A program made the translations under genes and the position numbers. 64,000 nt of DNA from the NCBI GenBank assembly GCA_964451325.1, contig CAYVHO010000002.1:186001-250000 (forward strand), given 5' to 3'. The notes below the pieces were generated by a model. It saw only the letters and a program-made list of their open reading frames with translations, was not told the DNA's origin and ran no database searches. Shown piece by piece: positions 26,936 to 35,902 of the stretch (the stretch's first letter is position 1; each line of letters opens with the position of its first letter). The DNA comes from JAADHI01 sp964451325 (lineage in GTDB: Bacteria; Nitrospirota; Nitrospiria; SBBL01; JAADHI01).

Positions 26936-27328
26936 TTAGCGTTTTGAGAATTGGAACTTGGCCCTGGCACCTTTTTGACCAAACTTTTTTCTTTCTTTTT
27001 TCCTGGCATCTCGTGTCAGTAGACCGGCTTTTTTGAGTGAGTCTCGCAAATGGGGCGCAACATCAACCAAGGCTTTGGAAATGCCGTGACGTAAGGCCAT
27101 GGCCTGACCGGTTAATCCACCACCTCGAATATTGGCAACGACATTATATTTGCCAGTTGTTTCGGTTAGATTAAAGGCTTGTCGAATAATAAATTTCCAT
27201 GCTTCCCGAGGGAAGTAGGCTTCTGCAGCCCGACCGTTGATGATTGTGCTGCCTTCTCCCGGTGTCAAATAGACACGGGCGATGGCATTTTTCCGCTTAC
27301 CTGTGATGATTTTGTGCTCCGCCGCCAT
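26936..27328 (-). CDS. rpsI: 30S ribosomal protein S9
   Basis: Small-subunit protein whose C-terminal tail reaches the P-site tRNA. The 130 residues show GKRKNAIARVYLTPG, the conserved GGGLTGQAMALRHGISKAL, and the basic C-terminal tail ending FQFSKR, in line with the usual SKR end. It lies 13 bases after rplM, the universal rplM-rpsI pair. Confidence 0.98.
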   Translation of the reverse strand: MAAEHKIITGKRKNAIARVYLTPGEGSTIINGRAAEAYFPREAWKFIIRQAFNLTETTGKYNVVANIRGGGLTGQAMALRHGISKALVDVAPHLRDSLKKAGLLTRDARKKERKKFGQKGARAKFQFSKR

Positions 27329-27341
27329 TTATAAATACCCC

Positions 27342-27776
27342 TTATGAAGAAAGTTGCAGGACCTCTGGCCGTTGCGCCCGATGCGGGTGGCTTTCCCCTG
27401 CATAAACCTTCAGCTTTTTAGCCATTGCGTTTCCAAGTTTCGTTTTAGGCAACATACCCTGAATTGCAAACTGTACAATGCGTTCTGGTTTTTCAGCTCG
27501 TAATTTCTTCAAGGTTGTTGATTTAATCCCCCCAATATACCCTGTGTGGTGATAATAAACCTTGTCTGTCTCTTTTTTGCCTGTTACGGCGACTTTTTCT
27601 GCGTTAATGACAATGACGTGATCGCCCAGATCCTGGTTGGGGGTAAATGTTGTTTTATGTTTTCCCCGGAGAATTGTGGCAACTTCTGTTGCCATTCGGC
27701 CCAAAATTTTGTCTTTGGCATCAACGATAAACCATTTTTCTTTGACGTCGATTTTCTTGAATGCTGTGGTTTTCAT
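27342..27776 (-). CDS. rplM: 50S ribosomal protein L13
   Basis: Early-assembling large-subunit protein, 144 residues. Blocks WFIVDAKDKILGRMATEVA, LRGKHKTTFTPNQDLGDHVI, YYHHTGYIGGIK and AIQGMLPKTKLGNAMAKKL are all in place. It is the first gene of the rplM-rpsI operon. Confidence 0.98.
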   Translation of the reverse strand: MKTTAFKKIDVKEKWFIVDAKDKILGRMATEVATILRGKHKTTFTPNQDLGDHVIVINAEKVAVTGKKETDKVYYHHTGYIGGIKSTTLKKLRAEKPERIVQFAIQGMLPKTKLGNAMAKKLKVYAGESHPHRAQRPEVLQLSS

Positions 27777-27880
27777 CTCTTACCCTTCTTGAACACCTTA
27801 GGATTAAAGCATGACATTCTGATATAAAATGAAGTCATTGTCAATACTAAAATAGTTTCTTTCTTCTTAATATCCTAGAC

Positions 27881-28402
27881 TTAGGCGTCATAGGGGCCAA
27901 AGTCTTTGGGTTTGAGTTTTTCAAGCCATGTGTCTAAATTTTCTGAACCTTTTTTGCGAAGGACTTCTTCCGTAACATAAATCGGTACACCCATCCGTAA
28001 GGCCAAAGAAATTGCATCACTCGGACGTGCATCAACCGTTAATTCCTCTGGTTCCTGCTGTAAATCAGAAGGAGGGTTTTCTTGAGATACATCCTGTTCG
28101 TCTGTTTTTGAGGTCGAGGTTTTAATGAGATGCAAGGAGGCATAATAGGTACTCCCACTCATGCTGTGAATCAGTACCTTTTCCAAAGGGATTTTCAGGT
28201 GGTTTAAAAAATCTTTCAGGAGATCGTGAGTCAAAGGCCTGGGTGAAATAATCCCCTCAAGGGCAAAACGAATGGCGTTTCCTTCAGCCATGCCGACCCA
28301 AATGGGGAGTAATTCCAGGTTTTGTTCGTCTTTTAGGATGACAATTTGTGCGCCAGTATTGGGGTCGGCAATGACAGTATCGACTTTTAAGGGAATATTC
28401 AT
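27881..28402 (-). CDS. Bifunctional nuclease (BFN) family protein, paralogue 1
   Basis: DUF151/BFN-type protein of 173 residues; plant and archaeal relatives show RNase and DNase activity. Key blocks are LELLPIWVGMAEGNAIRFAL, RPLTHDLLKDFLNHL and DARPSDAISLALRMGVPIYV. About 25 extra residues (about 102-126) carry an acidic, proline-containing loop absent from paralogue 2. It lies 16 bases after paralogue 2 and is co-transcribed. Confidence 0.88.
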   Translation of the reverse strand: MNIPLKVDTVIADPNTGAQIVILKDEQNLELLPIWVGMAEGNAIRFALEGIISPRPLTHDLLKDFLNHLKIPLEKVLIHSMSGSTYYASLHLIKTSTSKTDEQDVSQENPPSDLQQEPEELTVDARPSDAISLALRMGVPIYVTEEVLRKKGSENLDTWLEKLKPKDFGPYDA

Positions 28403-28418
28403 GGGTTTGTGTGCTTAT

Positions 28419-28874
28419 CTATGTGTCATATTTTCCAAAATCTTCGGGTCGAAGATTTTCGAGCCAGCGATCCAATTCTTCTGAGCTGGGTTTTTTAATG
28501 GCTTCCTCGGCAACAAAAATAGGTACATCTGCCCGCAGAGCCAAAGCAATGGCATCGCTGGGTCTTGAATCAACGGTAAATTCTGAGTCCTGATAGGTCA
28601 GATGTGTTTTTGATAAGTAGGTATTGTCTTTCAATTCGGTGACAACGACACTGATAATTTTGGCATCCACAGTATCCAAAACCGACTTAATTAAATCGTG
28701 TGTCATGGGGCGTGGTGTGAATATGCCTTCGAGTGCGAGACTGATTGCATTTGCTTCGGGTCGCCCGACCCAAATAGGCAGGACATCCGTATTTTCTTCA
28801 CCACGTAGGATAACAATGTAGGCATTGTTATAGGGGTCAAACATCAAACCCCGTACTTTCATTTGAACGAGCAC
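28419..28874 (-). CDS. Bifunctional nuclease (BFN) family protein, paralogue 2
   Basis: DUF151/BFN-type protein of 151 residues with VLPIWVGRPEANAISLALEG, RPMTHDLIKSVLD and DSRPSDAIALALRADVPIFV. The GTG start at 28874 is supported by GAGGA 6 bases upstream; an ATG four codons on (28862) is the alternative. Clear tandem duplicate of the following gene, with the shared C-terminal RPEDFG / KPKDFG ending. Confidence 0.88.
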   Translation of the reverse strand: MLVQMKVRGLMFDPYNNAYIVILRGEENTDVLPIWVGRPEANAISLALEGIFTPRPMTHDLIKSVLDTVDAKIISVVVTELKDNTYLSKTHLTYQDSEFTVDSRPSDAIALALRADVPIFVAEEAIKKPSSEELDRWLENLRPEDFGKYDT

Positions 28875-28990
28875 AGGCCATCCTCTGTCTCTAAAGGAAA
28901 ATTAATTTATCACTTTGCTCGATTTAATGTCAACGCAGGTGCGTCAGTGGACCTGTTCTCTCTATTCTATTTGGATTTTACCTTTAAATT

Positions 28991-30418
28991 TCACCGCTTG
29001 TTGGGGAGTGTGCTCATTGTTCTAAGCCATCGCATATAACGGCGGTATAATTCAGGTGCAGGATGGGGATGAAAGATTTTTGAGTCGCTTGTTTTGATTT
29101 CAAATTTTCCCAATAAATAGGCCAGACCCCGTGCAGTGGCTTCTTGTTCCTTCGATTGCTGGATCGGGGTATTAGAAAGATTGGCCAGTTTTTGGCAAAG
29201 CGAATCTGAGACAGAGAGTCCTCCGCTTAAAATCAAAATCTCAGGAGATTGATTCATTTCATCCAGGTTGGCTTGTATGAGAAAGAGGATACTTTCCAGA
29301 ACTGCCGTGAATTGTGTCGCTGTATTGCCTTTACCTATAAAATGGCTTTCAATATCAGGTTTCCAAAAAGGAGAGCCGATCCCACCCACACCATTGATAA
29401 AGAGTGGGGGGCTGCTGGGGTTTTTCAACCAGGTTTCTGCTTCTTTCGGCCAGGGACTGATGTTATTTTTTTTGCCAAACCAGGCTAAAGCCGCACCGGC
29501 ACCGTTGACCGTGCCTTCGAGCGCGTATTGTCGGAGGTTCTTTTTGGAAAAAACCACCGAGGATAAAAGTCGTGGGGTCTCTGGCTGCTGGTCATCAAAA
29601 AACTTTTGAAGAAAAGCTCCGGTGCCGATGTTGATGTAAATCGCGTTTTTCTGAGGCGGGCCTTTCTGAAAAAGCGCAGCACTTTGGTCGCCGCATACAA
29701 TCCTCAATGGAATTTCAAGCCCAGAAACGGCGATCCGTCCAAAATCAGAATACGAGTCCACACAAGCGGGCAGCGTTGCCAAAGGGATGCCAAATATTTT
29801 CAGGAGGTTTGCATCCCAGTTTCCGGTTTTAATATTCCAAAGCAGTGTTCTTGATGCATTGCTCGGATCAGTCAATGCACGTTTTGTCTGCGTGAGTCTT
29901 GCACTGAGAAAGCTTGCGAGCGGGCCCATGAAAAGCATGTTTTTTTTTCGTGCTTTTTGCACTTCGGGCAAATGCAATAAACTCCATCGAAGTTTGCTTG
30001 CACCACAGTGGGCTGAAGGAAAGAGCCCTGTTGTTGTATGGATATCTGTGCCTTGGTTTTTAAGGGTCTGCATGAAATCTGAAGCCCGTCGATCCTGCCA
30101 ACTGATGATTTTAGAGAGCGCTCGCCCACTTTTTTTATGCCAAGAAACGATACTGGAGCGTTGTGTCGCAAGACCCGCAGCAATGATTCTGTTTTTTTGT
30201 TGACCCAATTGGGAGATGGCGTCTTGCATCGCCACTTGAAGCGAGGTCACCAGGGCTTCTGCATTGTGTTCGACCCAATTACATTGCGGGGAGTGTGTCT
30301 CGATATCCTGATGGGCCTGAGCGACGACTTTTCCCGATTGATCAAAAATCAATGCCCGGCTGGCATGTCCTCCTTGATCCAGGGCAAGATAAAATGAATG
30401 GCTTTTTTGAATATTCAA
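28991..30418 (-). CDS. FGGY-family carbohydrate kinase (glycerol-kinase-like)
   Basis: ATP-dependent sugar/polyol kinase, 475 residues. The N-terminal ATPase phosphate loop LALDQGGHASRALIFDQSG, then ISWQDRRA (the SWQDxR block typical of glycerol kinases), INIGTGAFL as phosphate 2 segment and ILSGGLSVSDSLCQKLAN as the adenosine motif. GlpK normally has DQGTTSSR; here it is DQGGHASR, so the substrate may differ. No glycerol transporter or dehydrogenase gene is adjacent. It is the last gene on the minus strand before a divergent promoter region. Confidence 0.82.
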   Translation of the reverse strand: MNIQKSHSFYLALDQGGHASRALIFDQSGKVVAQAHQDIETHSPQCNWVEHNAEALVTSLQVAMQDAISQLGQQKNRIIAAGLATQRSSIVSWHKKSGRALSKIISWQDRRASDFMQTLKNQGTDIHTTTGLFPSAHCGASKLRWSLLHLPEVQKARKKNMLFMGPLASFLSARLTQTKRALTDPSNASRTLLWNIKTGNWDANLLKIFGIPLATLPACVDSYSDFGRIAVSGLEIPLRIVCGDQSAALFQKGPPQKNAIYINIGTGAFLQKFFDDQQPETPRLLSSVVFSKKNLRQYALEGTVNGAGAALAWFGKKNNISPWPKEAETWLKNPSSPPLFINGVGGIGSPFWKPDIESHFIGKGNTATQFTAVLESILFLIQANLDEMNQSPEILILSGGLSVSDSLCQKLANLSNTPIQQSKEQEATARGLAYLLGKFEIKTSDSKIFHPHPAPELYRRYMRWLRTMSTLPNKR

Positions 30419-30618
30419 GTGTGGAGTTTCCTTTTACAATGTGCTTTGAAAATAGACTGTGCACGACATTTTTTCAAGATACAGCATATTTTGAGGTCGA
30501 CCTATTTTTTCAAAAAAGCTCTGGTATACTGATCTTTGAGTCTGAACAGATTTATCTTCTGGTAAGCCATTTTTTGAGTCAGGACATCTCTCTCTGATTA
30601 AAGATAAGGACGCGCGAT

Positions 30619-31257
30619 TTGCAGGAAACGACAACAACACAAGCAACGATTTTAATTACGGCCGCAAGCGTTACCGCAGAGTTGAATGGTGTCAATCAAA
30701 TTGCAAAAGACATGACCCTGGGTGTGATGAATGCCAAAACCATTTCGCACCGGGCGGGGGAATCGGCAAAGGGCTTTCAGCCCATCACGGATTACATTGA
30801 GCAAGTGGCGCGTGAAGTGGCCCAGTCGGTCGTCCGTATTTCAAAAGGGGCTTCTGTGCTTTCTCGTCTTGCCGTTTCTTATCACCACAAGGGAAAGTTA
30901 CTTACACTTTATCGTCATGTAAAAAATGATGCAGGTGAAGCGGCCCATGTCGCGAGTCTCGTTCCGGTGATTGAAACACTCAGCCAGGAAGCACAACAAG
31001 AGCAAGCCCATTTTGTGCGAGACCTGCAGAGTCTGGTCCGTCAGTTAGACGCCATGAAAAATACCATACGTAGCTCGAAGGTTATTTCAACGATCTCACG
31101 GGTTGAGGCAGCCAGCTCAGATGCATTTAGAAAAAACCTTGAGGTCGTTGCGGATGATTTGGAGTCGTCCACAGAGAAAATCCGGGAGCGTGTGCAGCGC
31201 TGCCATCATCAGTTAACGGACGTGATCGGACTTGTTCAGCGGGAGGATATGTCGTGA
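30619..31257 (+). CDS. Receptor-hairpin-like chemotaxis protein without membrane segments
   Basis: A 212-residue, helical, soluble protein. The segment around residues 20-65, with NQIAKDMTLGVMNAKTISHR followed by AGESAKGFQPITDYIEQVAR, resembles the tip of chemoreceptor signalling hairpins (AGE-x3-GF), but it lacks the rest of a receptor and any sensor domain. Long coiled-coil helices follow. TTG is the only usable start near the N-terminus. Its stop overlaps the start of the ODP-type gene by 4 bases (GTGA), so the two are made together. It may be a soluble receptor or adaptor for that oxygen-binding protein (inference). Confidence 0.65.
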   Translation: MQETTTTQATILITAASVTAELNGVNQIAKDMTLGVMNAKTISHRAGESAKGFQPITDYIEQVAREVAQSVVRISKGASVLSRLAVSYHHKGKLLTLYRHVKNDAGEAAHVASLVPVIETLSQEAQQEQAHFVRDLQSLVRQLDAMKNTIRSSKVISTISRVEAASSDAFRKNLEVVADDLESSTEKIRERVQRCHHQLTDVIGLVQREDMS

Positions 31258-32036
31258 AATCAACAAACATTTTCAGTGAAGGTCATCAATGGCATGTCTT
31301 TGCACGTGATCCCGGAAAAGTGGAAGGCATTGTGGATACGAATCAGTACATGGTTCAGTCTGGGGATCGTACCTTGCTCTTAGATCCAGGCGGGATTGAG
31401 GTTTTTGCCAGTATGTTGACCGCTGTTTTACACCACGTGCGTTTGGAAGAGATTACAGATCTTTTTGCCTCACATCAGGATCCGGATATTATCTCGTCTC
31501 TCGGTTTGTGGGAGCAGGCATTGCCACATGCGCGATTGCACACCCCCTGGGTTTGGGAAGGTTTTATTCGCCATTTTGGTTCCAAAAAAATCCAATATGT
31601 TCCGATCCCGGACGAGGGAGAGACCCTGGATTTGAATGGGCTTAAATTAAAATTTATCCCAGCGCATTATTTACACGCCTCGGGTAATTTTCACGTCTAT
31701 GATGCAAAAGCCAAGATTCTCATGAGTGGTGATGTTGGGGCCGCGCTCGAAGATCCTGGCGCGCCGCTTTTTGTTGAAGATTTTGAGCGCCATACTGAGA
31801 AAATGAAATTGTTTCATCAACGGTGGATGCCTTCCAATCGCGCCAAGCAGGATTGGATTGCTCGCGTGAGGGAACTTGAGATTGATATCTTAGCGCCCCA
31901 GCACGGACGTCTCTTTAGAGGGGAAGATGTTCCGCGGTTTTTAGACTGGTTTGAGGCCTTAGAAGTTGGTACGGCCATTCCCGAACCCGTTTCTGAGGCA
32001 GATCCGCTTGAACTAGAGGCCGTGGCATCTCCATAA
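31254..32036 (+). CDS. ODP-type di-iron oxygen-binding protein (metallo-beta-lactamase fold)
   Basis: A 260-residue MBL-fold protein related to the di-iron domain of flavodiiron oxygen reductases but without a flavodoxin domain. The iron-ligand motif SHQDPD (residues 73-78; HxDxD pattern) and later PAHYLHASGNFH, MSGDVGAAL and APQHGRLF are as in the family. The described Treponema ODP binds Fe and O2 and acts in chemotaxis. The overlap with a receptor-like gene here supports an oxygen-sensing role. A stand-alone oxygen or NO reductase is the alternative. GTG start. Confidence 0.82.
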   Translation: MKSTNIFSEGHQWHVFARDPGKVEGIVDTNQYMVQSGDRTLLLDPGGIEVFASMLTAVLHHVRLEEITDLFASHQDPDIISSLGLWEQALPHARLHTPWVWEGFIRHFGSKKIQYVPIPDEGETLDLNGLKLKFIPAHYLHASGNFHVYDAKAKILMSGDVGAALEDPGAPLFVEDFERHTEKMKLFHQRWMPSNRAKQDWIARVRELEIDILAPQHGRLFRGEDVPRFLDWFEALEVGTAIPEPVSEADPLELEAVASP

Positions 32037-32180
32037 AAAACCTGGATAAATCTTTAACAAGTGGGGGTTTCTATTTAATTTTTACCTGAGCAATAATTTT
32101 ATGGGTGTCATTTTCTGCCTTGCATCGCGTACATTTAGGGAACATCTTGATTGATTTTGTTTCCCATGAAAGGAATTGAA

Positions 32181-34220
32181 ATGACAAACCCCCTGCTCAA
32201 ACCCGATGGTCTTCCCGAATTTTCAAAAATAAAACCAGAACATGTGATTCCGGCGATTGATCAGCTTTTGCAAGAAAATCGGGAAACGCTTACAGCAGTG
32301 CTTGCTGCAAACAAGACCTACACTTGGCAAAACCTCGTTCATCCGCTTGAAACGGCGGATGAACGGTTGGATCGGGCTTTTTCCCCCATCTCTCATTTAA
32401 ATGCGGTCGTCAACAGCGAAGCCCTGCGTAAAGTCTACAATGCCTGTCTTCCAAAATTGAGTGATTATGCGACGGAGATGGGACAGCATGAAGCACTGTT
32501 CCAGGCCTACACCCAAATTGCCGAAGGGCCCGAATACGCCACATTAGATACCGCTCAGAAAAAAACGATCGACAATGCCCTGCGGGATTTTAGGCTTTCC
32601 GGTATTGCACTCGCACCTGAAAAAAAAGCCCGTTACAAAAAAATAATGCAAAAGCTCTCCACGCTGAGTAGTCAATTTTCAGACCATATCCTTGATGCCA
32701 CAAATGCCTGGAAAAAAGAAGTGAGTGATGAAAAGCAGCTTGTGGGACTGCCGGAATCGGCGGTGGCGATGGCCTTACAAATGGCCGAGCGCGAAGGTTT
32801 GAAAGGCTGGGTCTTCAATTTGGAGTTTCCATCCTATTTACCCCTGATGACCTATGCGGATGATCGAGCCTTGCGGGAGGAAGTTTACACGGCCTATGTC
32901 ACACGGGCTTCTGATCAAGGGCCGCACGCGGGCCAATGGGATAATTCTCAGCATATGGAGGAGATTTTGGCTTTGCGGCATGAAGTTGCACAGCTCCTGG
33001 GTTTTGAAAATTATGCCGATTATTCCCTTGCCACAAAAATGGCGGCTTCGACGGATCAAGTCATGTCATTTTTGAGCGATTTGGCGGAGAAGTCACATGT
33101 TATGGCAGAAAAAGACTTGCAGGAGATTCAGGCCTTTGCCAAAACAGAACATGCTTTTGAAGGGCTCGAAGCCTGGGATTTACCCTATTACTCTGAAAAA
33201 CTACGGCAGCATAAATACGCCATTACCCAGGAAGAACTAAAACCTTATTTTTCTGTGGACTATGCCCTTGCAGGTTTGTTTGCGGTTGTAAACCGTTTGT
33301 ATGGTTTGAGCATTACCGCCATTGAAGATGTCGAAACGTGGCACACGGATGTGCGCTTTTTTGAAATTCGAGATCGTGAGGATCAAGTGCGCGGACAGTT
33401 TTTTCTTGATTTGTATGCACGTCCGCACAAACGTGGCGGGGCGTGGATGGGAGACTGCATCACGCGAAAACGTACGGAAGCCGGGATTCAAACCCCCGTG
33501 GCTTATCTCGTCTGTAATTTTTCACCGCCCGTAGGTGACACGCCTGCATTGTTTACCCACGAGGAAGTCCAGACGCTTTTTCACGAATTTGGTCACGGTT
33601 TGCACCACATGTTGACACAAGTGGACTATTTGGGTGTATCGGGCATTAGCGGCGTGCCCTGGGATGCCGTGGAGTTGCCGAGTCAGTTTATGGAAAATTG
33701 GTGCTGGCAAAAAGAAGCGCTGGATCTTTTTGCCCGTCATTACCAAACAGGTGAAAAGCTGCCGGACGAAGTGTTTCAACGGATGTTGGCCGCAAAAAAC
33801 TTTCAGTCGGCCATGCAGATGGTGCGACAGCTCGAATTTTCCCTCTTTGATTTTCGCATTCACATGGAATTTGATCCCGAAAAAGGCGGTCGTATTTTTG
33901 AGATATTAAGTGAGGTGAGACAGCAGGTCTCTGTTGTCTCACCGCCTGCTTACAATCGTTTCCCGCATAGTTTTTCACATATTTTTGCCGGAGGGTATTC
34001 GGCGGGTTATTACAGTTATAAATGGGCCGAAGTGCTTTCAGCCGACGCCTTTTCGCTTTTTGAAGAGCGGGGCATCTTTGATCGGGAAACCGGTGTGCGT
34101 TTTATGACGATGGTCTTAGAGCAGGGCGGCTCCAAAGAACCCATGGAGATGTTTGTGAATTTCCGGGGCCGAGAACCTGAAATTGATGCCCTGCTTCGAC
34201 ACAGTGGATTGGAGGCCTGA
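32181..34220 (+). CDS. prlC: Oligopeptidase A (M3 family)
   Basis: Cytosolic zinc peptidase that degrades peptides, including cleaved signal peptides. The protein is 679 residues, with the M3 motif TLFHEFGHGLHHM (HEFGH zinc site) in the C-terminal half, and other blocks MGDCITRKRTEAG, FSHIFAGGYSAGYYSYKWAE. I start at ATG 32181, which has AAAGGA 7 bases upstream; the open frame from 32151 begins with an unlikely TTG. It is followed 2 bases later by the DUF493 gene. Confidence 0.93.
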   Translation: MTNPLLKPDGLPEFSKIKPEHVIPAIDQLLQENRETLTAVLAANKTYTWQNLVHPLETADERLDRAFSPISHLNAVVNSEALRKVYNACLPKLSDYATEMGQHEALFQAYTQIAEGPEYATLDTAQKKTIDNALRDFRLSGIALAPEKKARYKKIMQKLSTLSSQFSDHILDATNAWKKEVSDEKQLVGLPESAVAMALQMAEREGLKGWVFNLEFPSYLPLMTYADDRALREEVYTAYVTRASDQGPHAGQWDNSQHMEEILALRHEVAQLLGFENYADYSLATKMAASTDQVMSFLSDLAEKSHVMAEKDLQEIQAFAKTEHAFEGLEAWDLPYYSEKLRQHKYAITQEELKPYFSVDYALAGLFAVVNRLYGLSITAIEDVETWHTDVRFFEIRDREDQVRGQFFLDLYARPHKRGGAWMGDCITRKRTEAGIQTPVAYLVCNFSPPVGDTPALFTHEEVQTLFHEFGHGLHHMLTQVDYLGVSGISGVPWDAVELPSQFMENWCWQKEALDLFARHYQTGEKLPDEVFQRMLAAKNFQSAMQMVRQLEFSLFDFRIHMEFDPEKGGRIFEILSEVRQQVSVVSPPAYNRFPHSFSHIFAGGYSAGYYSYKWAEVLSADAFSLFEERGIFDRETGVRFMTMVLEQGGSKEPMEMFVNFRGREPEIDALLRHSGLEA

Positions 34221-34222
34221 AG

Positions 34223-34495
34223 TTGATGATGGATTTGCACGATGCAGATGAAAAGGTTTCATTTGTCTATCCTTGTGAATGGACCTATAAAGTGATTGGC
34301 TATCAGGAGACCGCCATCCGTCAGGCCATTTCCGAAATTATCACGGACAAAAGCTTTGAAGTCGGTTTTTCAAAGCAAAGCAGCACAAAAAAGTATGTCT
34401 CACTTAATCTCGATTTAATGCTTGAAAGTGAGGTAGAGCGGGAAGATATCTACCTGGCGCTGAAGCAGCATCCGGCTGTCAAAATGGTCTTGTAG
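34223..34495 (+). CDS. DUF493 (YbeD-like) protein
   Basis: A small protein of 90 residues with the YbeD/DUF493 ferredoxin-like fold pattern: FVYPCEWTYKVIGYQE at the start and KKYVSLNLDLMLESEVEREDIYLALKQHP at the end, as in the E. coli YbeD family, proposed to be regulatory. TTG at 34223 has the better spacing (7 bases) from GGAGG; ATG at 34226 or 34229 is also possible. It follows prlC by 2 bases. Confidence 0.85.
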   Translation: MMMDLHDADEKVSFVYPCEWTYKVIGYQETAIRQAISEIITDKSFEVGFSKQSSTKKYVSLNLDLMLESEVEREDIYLALKQHPAVKMVL

Positions 34496-34577
34496 GATTG
34501 TTTTGCATTTCTCAGAGAGTGGCCTAAAAACACCTGGCACACTTGTTTTTAAATCGCGCAAAAATTGAGAGAAGCAC

Positions 34578-35165
34578 ATGGATCAAGGGCTTTGCCAACA
34601 TTGCAACAAAAACATCAACTTAAAGAGTCGCCATTGCCCCTTTTGTGGGGGCGAAAACAAAACAAAGGTGGTGCATACTGTTCCGCTCTGCCCCCGTTGT
34701 CATGAAACACTCACCCATCTTGAATATGGAGAGAGTGTGCTGGATGCCTGCCCTCGTTGTGAGGGGTTTTGGCTCGATACCCGCGATTTTAATCAACTGA
34801 CCTCAGAGCGGCATGTTTATGCCGATAAAAAGATTCCCTACGAATATCAAAAAAAAGCCATGCCCGATGAGGCGAACTATTTAAGTTGTCCGCTCTGCGA
34901 AGGCATCATGAACCGAAAAAACTTTAGAAGGATTTCGGGTGTTTTAATCGACCAGTGTCGCGATCATGGTATTTGGCTGGATGCAGGGGAATTGGATCAG
35001 ATTCGTTGTTTTATTGCCAACGGTGGACTGGACAAAAGTCAGGATAGAGAAATCGTGCGAAACCGCGAAGATCTTGATCTTGTCGCCCACAAAGTCAAAA
35101 ACCTCGAATTCATGCAAAAACAACTTAATTTTTGGAATTATAAGTACTGGTTATTTAAAGCTTAG
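34578..35165 (+). CDS. Protein with three zinc-ribbon motifs (zf-TFIIB type)
   Basis: A 195-residue protein. An N-terminal ribbon CQHCNKNINLKSRHCPFC is followed by a zf-TFIIB unit CPRCHETLTHLEYGESV and CPRCEGFWLDTRDF, then a second one, CPLCEGIMNRKNFRR and CRDHGIWLDAGEL. The GxWLD ending of each unit is the family hallmark. Such proteins are of unknown function, perhaps involved in metal or nucleic acid handling. Own ribosome site is weak (GAGAGAAGC). Confidence 0.75.
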   Translation: MDQGLCQHCNKNINLKSRHCPFCGGENKTKVVHTVPLCPRCHETLTHLEYGESVLDACPRCEGFWLDTRDFNQLTSERHVYADKKIPYEYQKKAMPDEANYLSCPLCEGIMNRKNFRRISGVLIDQCRDHGIWLDAGELDQIRCFIANGGLDKSQDREIVRNREDLDLVAHKVKNLEFMQKQLNFWNYKYWLFKA

Positions 35166-35204
35166 CAAGAGAACACGTAAGCAGGCAGGAATCATCCGTC
35201 TGCT

Positions 35205-35438
35205 TTAACCCGTTTTTTTCAGCTTTTCTAAACGTTCAGCCAACCATATTTTAATGATAGACTGGCGGGTGACTCCCAGACGTCTTGCTTCTTTATCAAG
35301 GGAATGAATCATCCAAACCGGAAAATCAACATTCACCCGCTTTTGTCCCTGTCCAGGCCGCATTGCTTTACTGAGATCTAAATCTTCCGTCAAATCGATT
35401 CCGGCATCAAATTTTTTATCAAAACCTTTCGCTTTCAT
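35205..35438 (-). CDS. brnA: BrnA-type antitoxin
   Basis: A 77-residue ribbon-helix-helix protein, with QKRVNVDFPVWMIHSLDKEA and ARRLGVTRQSIIKIWLAERL. It overlaps the end of the toxin gene by 20 bases and so is translated with it. BrnA neutralises BrnT by binding it, and the complex represses its own promoter. Together they mark a mobile or defence-type locus. Confidence 0.88.
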   Translation of the reverse strand: MKAKGFDKKFDAGIDLTEDLDLSKAMRPGQGQKRVNVDFPVWMIHSLDKEARRLGVTRQSIIKIWLAERLEKLKKTG

Positions 35439-35688
35439 AAAAAGAAACCTCCTCCTTTCCAGCCCTTCTCACTGAAATAATCCGAGTTTTGTCCGAGCGG
35501 TGGGTGATCACCGCCGAGCAATGGGTGTCTGCTATTTTTCCGATTACCAACAAGAGCGGTTCATCCGTCGTTTTGGCCGGGATTTGAAGACGATCCGGAT
35601 CATTCCAAAGACTTTGGGCGTCGAGAAAGTTGATCCCATGTTTTCGATAATTTGATTGATTTTTTATCTCGTCAAACTCGAACAACAT
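35419..35688 (-). CDS. brnT: BrnT-type toxin (ribonuclease)
   Basis: An 89-residue DUF497/BrnT protein, a RelE-fold ribonuclease. The family pattern FEFDEIKNQSNYRKHGINFLD leads, and the C-terminal ISVRRAGKEEVSFYE has the Arg/Glu/Tyr residues of the active site. It looks intact. Type II toxin gene first, antitoxin second, as usual for brnTA. Confidence 0.9.
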   Translation of the reverse strand: MLFEFDEIKNQSNYRKHGINFLDAQSLWNDPDRLQIPAKTTDEPLLLVIGKIADTHCSAVITHRSDKTRIISVRRAGKEEVSFYESERF

Positions 35689-35902
35689 AATAATACATTT
35701 ATTATACCATTTTTACACTACATTCAAGTTCTCGTGTGGATCAGAAGAGTGTCTCTTGAAAATTTGTTTTTTGAACCCCCAAATAAAACGATATGGGTGG
35801 TTCTGTCCCCCACTTTTTTGTATTCGATTTGCTCCCTTTTTTAAGCTAGAATATCGGGTCTACCAGAAATCAACTAAGAGACAATGAAGGAAAGTCATTA
35901 AA

